Of a stretch of 64,000 nt of DNA, positions 58,437 to 64,000 are shown piece by piece (the stretch's first letter is position 1; each line of letters opens with the position of its first letter). The notes below the pieces were generated by a model, which had not been told where the DNA came from, searched no databases, and saw nothing but the letters and a program-made list of their open reading frames with translations. The stretch comes from Sipunculus nudus (lineage: Eukaryota; Annelida; Sipuncula; Golfingiida; Sipunculidae). The position numbers and the translations under genes are program-made. The DNA lies in NCBI GenBank assembly GCA_026874595.1, contig CM049319.1:52586917-52650916 (forward strand). Reading direction: 5' to 3'.

Positions 58437-59623
58437 CTAGATGTGTCCGAACGACACAAATGCCCCCGCCTGGGGCAAATTAGAAACATTTGTAAAATTT
58501 TGAAAATTTTATTAAGTTCAGGAGGTGTCGTATGGTCAAAAGTAGGTCAACAAGGGCAAAATGCAAACTCGATCTGTAACGGGTCAATATCAAGCAACAC
58601 ACCAAAAATCATGCCAGTATATGCAGACATTGAGAAAAAAAGTCCATACATGTGCATTTTCCAAAAAAAATTTCTGTCTTTCATGAAATTTTCTATGTTT
58701 AGGAGCCGTAAAACAATCAAAAGTAGGTCAACCGGGACGAAACGCGAACTTGATCTGTAACTGTCATTATCTGCCCACACATATAAAATCAGGTTGGTAT
58801 CTGCAGGCATTGAGGAAAAAAGTCAGTACATATGCATTTGTTATGAAAATTTCTATTTTTCATGAAACTTTCTATGTTCAGGAGAAGTCAAATGGTCAAA
58901 AGTTGGTCAACTGGGACAAAACAAGAACTCGATCTGTAACTGGTCATTATCTGCCTACACACCAAAAATCAGGCCCGTTTCTGCAGGCACTGCGAAAAAA
59001 TGTCCATGCATGTGCACTTTTTTAGGAAATTTTCTATGTTACAGCACCGTCAAACGGTCAAAAGTAGGTCAACTGGGACAAAACGTGAACTCGATCTGTA
59101 ACTGGTCATTATCTGCCCACACACCAAAAATCAGGCCAATATCTGCAGGTATTGCGAAGAAACATCTGTACAAGTGTATTTGTCATGAAAATTTATATTT
59201 CACATGAAATTTTCTATGTTCAGGAGCCGTAAAACAGTCAAAAGTAGGTCACCTAGGACGAAACGCAAACTCGATCTGTACTTGGTCAATATCTGCCCAC
59301 ACACCAAAAATCAGGCCAATATCTGCAGGCATTGCAAAAAAAAGTCCGTACATGTGTATTTGTCATGAAATTTCATATTTTTCATGAAATTTTCTATGTT
59401 CATGAGCCGTAAAATGGTCAAAAGTAGGTCAACCAGGACGAAACGCGAACTGGATCTGTAACTGGTCTATATCTGCTCACACACCAAAAATCAGGCCAAA
59501 ATCTGCAGACATTGCGAAAAAAAGTCTGTACAACTGTTTCATTTCGGAATGACGGAAGGACGGAATGACGGACATGGGTAAAACTATATGCCCCGGCCAC
59601 TTTGTGGCGGGGGCATAAAAATT
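58437..59623 (-). mobile_element. Family 3 Helentron-like element, copy 3d (1.2 kb, complete)
   Basis: The minus strand starts with a T-run, ATGCCCCCGCC, hairpin GCCACAAAGTGGC, then GTCCGTCATTCCGTCC. It has about six units of 180 bp. It ends GGCGGGGGCAT, hairpin TGTGTCGTTCGGACACA and CTAG then TTTT. It lies inside a family 1 element. Confidence 0.78.
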
Positions 59624-61568
59624 GTACACATTTGCAATAATAACTAATGTCCCAGTGCAAAGGTGACAGTGAGGTGCAAAGGATCAATGACAGGCCGGGG
59701 GGGGGGGGGGGGGTTGGGATAGTCGGATTAACAACACTTTTGCATATACATTCAGGGCAAACAAATCCTGATCTCCAATTCTGCTAAGGCTCGAAAATAA
59801 TAAACACATGTTTGTATTAGATCGTCATTTTTTTTATTATTTTTTTTTTTAAGTTTAATTTGTATACATTTCCAAAATAACTTATATTTCTGAATACAAA
59901 CGTTGATTCATAATTCTAAATTGCATCATCTTGTCATAAAACACCACATCATGCATACAAATGTATATTCATATATTCATGGGGGGGGGGGGGACGGGGT
60001 GTGATATGAGAACAACTGTACAACTGTCACAGCAGGGGATCTCCCCCAGTGACTGTAACAAATCAGGAACCCTGGCATAGCTGACTTCCGGTGACCTGGA
60101 GTGGCCAACCTGCATCTGGAACAAAGCAAGTGACTATAAAATAGCCTCAAGATAAAATTCAATAACTAGCCTAATTTTCAACCTTTTATTTTCAAATTTC
60201 AGATTTAAACAAATTAAATACTTATGTTTACATGCTGTGAAAATTAAATTAACAGTACTCACAGGAAAAAAACATGCCTTGGTCAAAGTTGTGTAAAATT
60301 TAAGGTACTGATTTTATGTTTATGCTAATAACTTTTACAAAATAAAATTTACAAAATACAGATCTAATTTTGGGTATACAATTGAATATTAATTAAACAA
60401 ATTTATATACTTGAAAAAAATTCTCTAGCTTCAATAATTTACATGTAAAGTGAGTAAATATTTTTCCTGATTTTTTACAGAGTCCATTATCTTTGAGCCC
60501 ATAACTTAAAAAAATTACGCATTACTGACATCATTTCTGGCATGTGCATAGCGAATGTATAGAAAAATATGTATATTATATATGATCAAAGTCAGATCAG
60601 TGGTTTTGATATTAGGCAGTCCTGAAGTGTAACAATGGGTTTAAATGGAAAAATGAAGTTTTTCATTAATATCTCGAAGGAATTAAGTACTAATGACCAA
60701 ATTCTTGGCATGGTAGGGAATTTTGGTTACATCTAACTGTATGCCAAATTTATAGAAATTTGAGCTGATGCTAGGGAGCTGAGCTCTAGCAAAATGCATA
60801 ACACTAGCTTGATGTAAACAATATGTGACATGGTGCTTGAAAACTTGAATAAATTCTACAGCTTTTGATCAACTGGTTTTAAATTTTTTATGTTAACAGT
60901 TGAAATGCTAATAAAAACATGCTTAGAAAATTAAATCCACAGAATTTACAGGAAAAAAATGTGCCATCGTCAAAGTTGGGCAAAATTTAAGGTACCAATT
61001 TTTTATTTTGCTAATATTTTAAAAAATTTAAAAGATTTTGTTCTAATTTTGGGTATACAATTTAAATTTGATTAATTAAAGTTATATTACTGGAAAAGAA
61101 GTGCTTAGCTTTAACAAGTTTTGTGTTAAGTGATCAAATTTCTTACCTGAAAATTTACAAAATGCATTATGTTTGGGCCAATAACTTTTTAAAATTATAT
61201 AATACAGACCTAATTTCTGGCATGTACATAGGAACTACATAGAGGATAATTTATGGTAAATATGAGGAAAAACAGATGAGTGGTTTTTATATTAGGCAGT
61301 CCTGAAGTGTGAAAATAGGTTTTTAATAAAAAATTGAGGTATTTCCTTAATTTCTCAAAGGAACGAAGTGGCAAAGACCCAGTTTTCAGCCTGGTAAAAG
61401 ATCTTGGGGACATCTAACATTATGCCAAATCTTGGATTCCTAGGTCTTATGGTTTCAAAACGTGCCACATCTACGGACGGACGGACGGACGGACAGACAG
61501 ACGGACGGACGACAGACAATGGACCACGACTATAGCTCAGATGACTTATAGTCAGCTGAGCTAAAAAT

Positions 61569-62154
61569 TTGCCATGGCCAAACTTGGACAAAATTTAAGG
61601 TACTGATTTTATATTTATGCTAATAACTTAAAAAATTGGCAAAATTCAAATCTAATTTTGGGACAATTGTATCTTGATTATATAAAGTAACATCCCTGAA
61701 AAATGTCTCCAGCTTCAATAATGTTCTTGATAAGTCAGTAAATATATTCGCTTTTTTTTTACAAAGTGCATTTTGTTTGGGTCTGTAACTTCAAGATATT
61801 ATACTGACCTAATTTTTGGTGTGTACATAGGAAATATATAGAGGAATGATTATTTTAAATATAATCAATATCAGATAAGTGGTTTTGATATTATGCAGTC
61901 ATCAAGTGAAACAAAGGGTTTTTAATGGAAAATTTATGTTTTTCCTTAATATCTCAAAGGAACAAAGTCATAGTGACCCAATTTTCAGTATGGTAGGAGA
62001 TTTTGGAGACATCTAATTATATGCCAAGTTTTGGATTCATAGGTCCAGCGCTTTCAAAACGTGCCTGTTAATGGCTGGACAGTCGAACAGATGGACGGCG
62101 GGCAAAGGACCATGACTATAGCTCAGCTGACTTATAGTCAGGTGAGCTAATGAA
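61569..62154 (-). mobile_element. Family 1 element, second 5' end fragment
   Basis: A second 5' hairpin (62119-62149, arms TAGCTCA and TGAGCTA) follows the first by 586 bp, with a diverged GTCC tract (62075-62107). The interior matches the 5' part of family 1. Confidence 0.6.
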
Positions 62155-62532
62155 AACACCTGTTACTTTCACCTGAAATTATTTCATGCGAATCCAATCA
62201 ACCTGATCAAACAGACATGCAATGGAAATAAATCAACGCATGATATATACAGTTAATTAAAATGCACATAAACGTTTGCAATACTATATACATTTTCTAA
62301 CACCATCAGTTCATTTGGGCTGAATAAAAAAGTTTCCAAGCTAACCCAGAACACTGATACTCACAATCTGCATTTTACCTGTTTTACATATTGTTACTGT
62401 TATGTTTCTGTGTGTGAGTAAACATAAATATTCCACATGCTTCTACTAACCATAATCAGACTGCATGACCAGAAGTCAAATCTTACGCAATCACAAAAAT
62501 CCCAAAGAAAGAAAAGTAACAAAATAAGAAAA
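62155..62532. other. No gene seen
   Basis: AT-rich spacer between two family 1 pieces. Confidence 0.4.
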
Positions 62533-62714
62533 CAAATGACCCATGGGTCATGACGCTCAGCTGACTGGGAAGAGATTCGCAAAAGGAAATTTTATCATCA
62601 GAATGGTAGTATATACCCATTCAACTGAAGCATCAAACAGATTAACCAACAGGCCAAGATTTAGTCTGTATTTATATATCTCAAAAATAGAGAAAAATGT
62701 GTAAACTTTTAAAA
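62533..62714 (-). mobile_element. Family 1 element, 3' end fragment
   Basis: CAAATGACCCATGGGTCATG then GACGCTCAGCTG is a family 1 minus-strand 3' terminus with an intact GACCCATGGGTC palindrome. Confidence 0.55.
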
Positions 62715-63826
62715 CTAGACTACGGGTAACCGACAAGTGACTACATGTATCTGCCAAAATTGGATAGTGAGGCATGGATTGAGTGGCAAGGGGAAATAGA
62801 GTGAGGTATGTTGCATATTAGCATGGATGTCTGTTGTATACACCTGCAAAATTTTAGGCAGAAAAGTCAAACCACTACATGTATATGAGCAATTTTTGCC
62901 CATGGCAGACAAACAGACAAACACTGTGCAAAAATCTTTGCAGGTAACCCCTCCAGTTTTGTGTATGATAAAGACCTATGTGAGATCTAAACACATGCAC
63001 AATTTTGGCCCAATGGGTCAAATGGTTCCTGAGATATGAGCTTGGATGTGTCCAGCGTTAACTAGAATGTAGGTGGCGCCACCTGTCATAAAATCAAGAA
63101 AGCTGTCCACGATGTATAAACCTGCAAAATTTTAGGCAGTTATGTCGAACCACTACAGAGAAATGAGTAATTTTAGGCCACGGCAGACTAACTGACAGAC
63201 GCTGTGCAAACATTGTTACAGGTGGTGCCACCATTTTTTGTATGTTACAGAGCTATCAAAGGGCTACATTTGTATAAATTTTATTTCCTGATCAGTCAAA
63301 CGGTTCCCGAGATATAAGCTTGGATGTCATCAGCGTGAACGTGAACGTAGGTGGGGCCACCTGTCATAAAATCAAGAAAGCTATCCTGGATGTATACACA
63401 TGACGAATTTCAGGTGAATTAGTCAATTCACTGCAGAGATATGAGTGATTTTAACCCAAGGCAGATGAACAGATGGACACTGTGCAAACATGGTTACAGG
63501 TGGCGCCACCATTTTTTGTGTATGTTATAAAGCAATCCAAGGGCTACATTTGTATCAATTTTATTTCCTGATCGATCAAACGGTTCCCCAGATATGAGGG
63601 TTTATGAGTGGAAACAGACCCACAAATGGACACTGGATAGAGAGGAAAGGTCAGAGGTCAATGCAAATTGGTTAGGCACCAGTTCACATGTGACCCGATA
63701 ATAGGTGTAAGTTTGGGAAAAATCGGTCCATTAGTCTCCAAGGAGCTCTCTGGAAACGAACGCTGCCGCGGCGGAGGAACTCGGTCAAAAACATATTATC
63801 CGCAAAACTTCGTTTTGGCGGATACA
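62715..63826 (-). mobile_element. Family 2 Helentron-like element, copy 2h
   Basis: The minus strand starts TTGTATCCGCCAAAACG with an inverted repeat around it (reverse of about 63796-63825). It has units with GGTGGCGCCACC, and ends in a diverged hairpin GTAGTCACTTGTCGGTTAC and CTAG followed by TTTT. Confidence 0.72.
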
Positions 63827-64000
63827 AAAATACAGGTGGCTCCACCAGTCTGCAGAAACTAATAAAACACTTAATGGTCAATATCCATGCAAAAAATCAT
63901 GGTGATCTCTGCATTAGTTGTTCAGATACTTCAGTTTTTGTATCAAATTGTCCATTATTCTGAGGGATACTTCGGAGTCCTATAGCTTGAAGGATATGGG
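63827..64000 (-). repeat. Repeat fragment running off the window
   Basis: It matches 52240-52420 (for example TAGCTTGAAGGATATGGG against TAGCTCGAAGGATATGGG). It probably belongs to a family 1-like element whose 5' end is beyond 64000. Confidence 0.5.

Larger units (their letters stand above)
55972..61568 (-). mobile_element. Family 1 element(s), inverted, 5.6 kb, with nested family 3
   Basis: The left edge is the minus-strand 3' end (CAAGGGACCCATGGGTCACG). The right edge is the 5' hairpin (61533-61563) with (GTCC)n just inside. A second, partial 3' end lies near 57690, so two overlapping copies may be joined. Two sub-blocks (56690-56760 and 57735-57850) are diverged duplicates. A family 3 element is inserted at 58437. 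Confidence 0.6.

Noticed and set aside
58314-59207. Several frames with similar peptides in the family 3 units (also 49863, 51640, 53339)
   Set aside because: The peptides recur only because the 181-bp DNA unit recurs; frames break from unit to unit and on both strands.

Overview
This is a eukaryotic, AT-rich, repeat-dense window with long introns and GT-AG splice sites. It reads as a marine-invertebrate-type genome (mollusc, hemichordate or lancelet grade; the sequence alone does not settle which). There are no bacterial operons, rRNAs or real tRNA genes. Almost all bases outside nine short blocks (eight exons and one decayed retroelement coding region) belong to dispersed repeats.

Layout. 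1-5490: the 3' part of a Ty3/gypsy-type LTR retrotransposon (partial gag, protease-RT-RNase H, integrase, polypurine tract, probable 3' LTR), broken by frameshifts and nonsense codons. 12649-26170, plus strand: the last four detectable exons of a TTC17 orthologue (tetratricopeptide repeats), all phase 0, ending at a stop at 26168-26170. 55334-38042, minus strand: the last four exons of a tectonic-family (TCTN) gene, with matching splice phases, ending at 38042. The two genes are convergent, about 12 kb apart, and both families have known roles in cilia. Upstream exons of both probably lie outside the window.

The introns and the intergenic gap are filled by at least five families of non-autonomous elements with one shared plan. 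Each begins at a T-run, often has a (GTCY)n-like tract near that end, carries a subterminal inverted repeat matched at the other end, then a terminal hairpin, and stops at CTAG or CTTG followed by TT. This is the plan of Helentron-associated elements (HINE, the Drosophila DINE-1 type). They nest in one another, and one insertion can be read against its own empty-site repeat unit. I call them families 1 to 5; the numbering is mine. No Rep/helicase source gene is present here.

Other mobile or repeated DNA: a hAT-type element with a perfect 8-bp target duplication (43871-44862) inside an older TIR element; four short Tc1/mariner-like MITEs; a MITE with CTGTGGTTG ends; a 1.3-kb element with CATGCGCGC palindromes; tRNA-headed SINE pieces; and several minisatellites. 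One minisatellite, in the intron after the first TTC17 exon, appears to be built from copies of that exon's own 3' end and 5' splice site.
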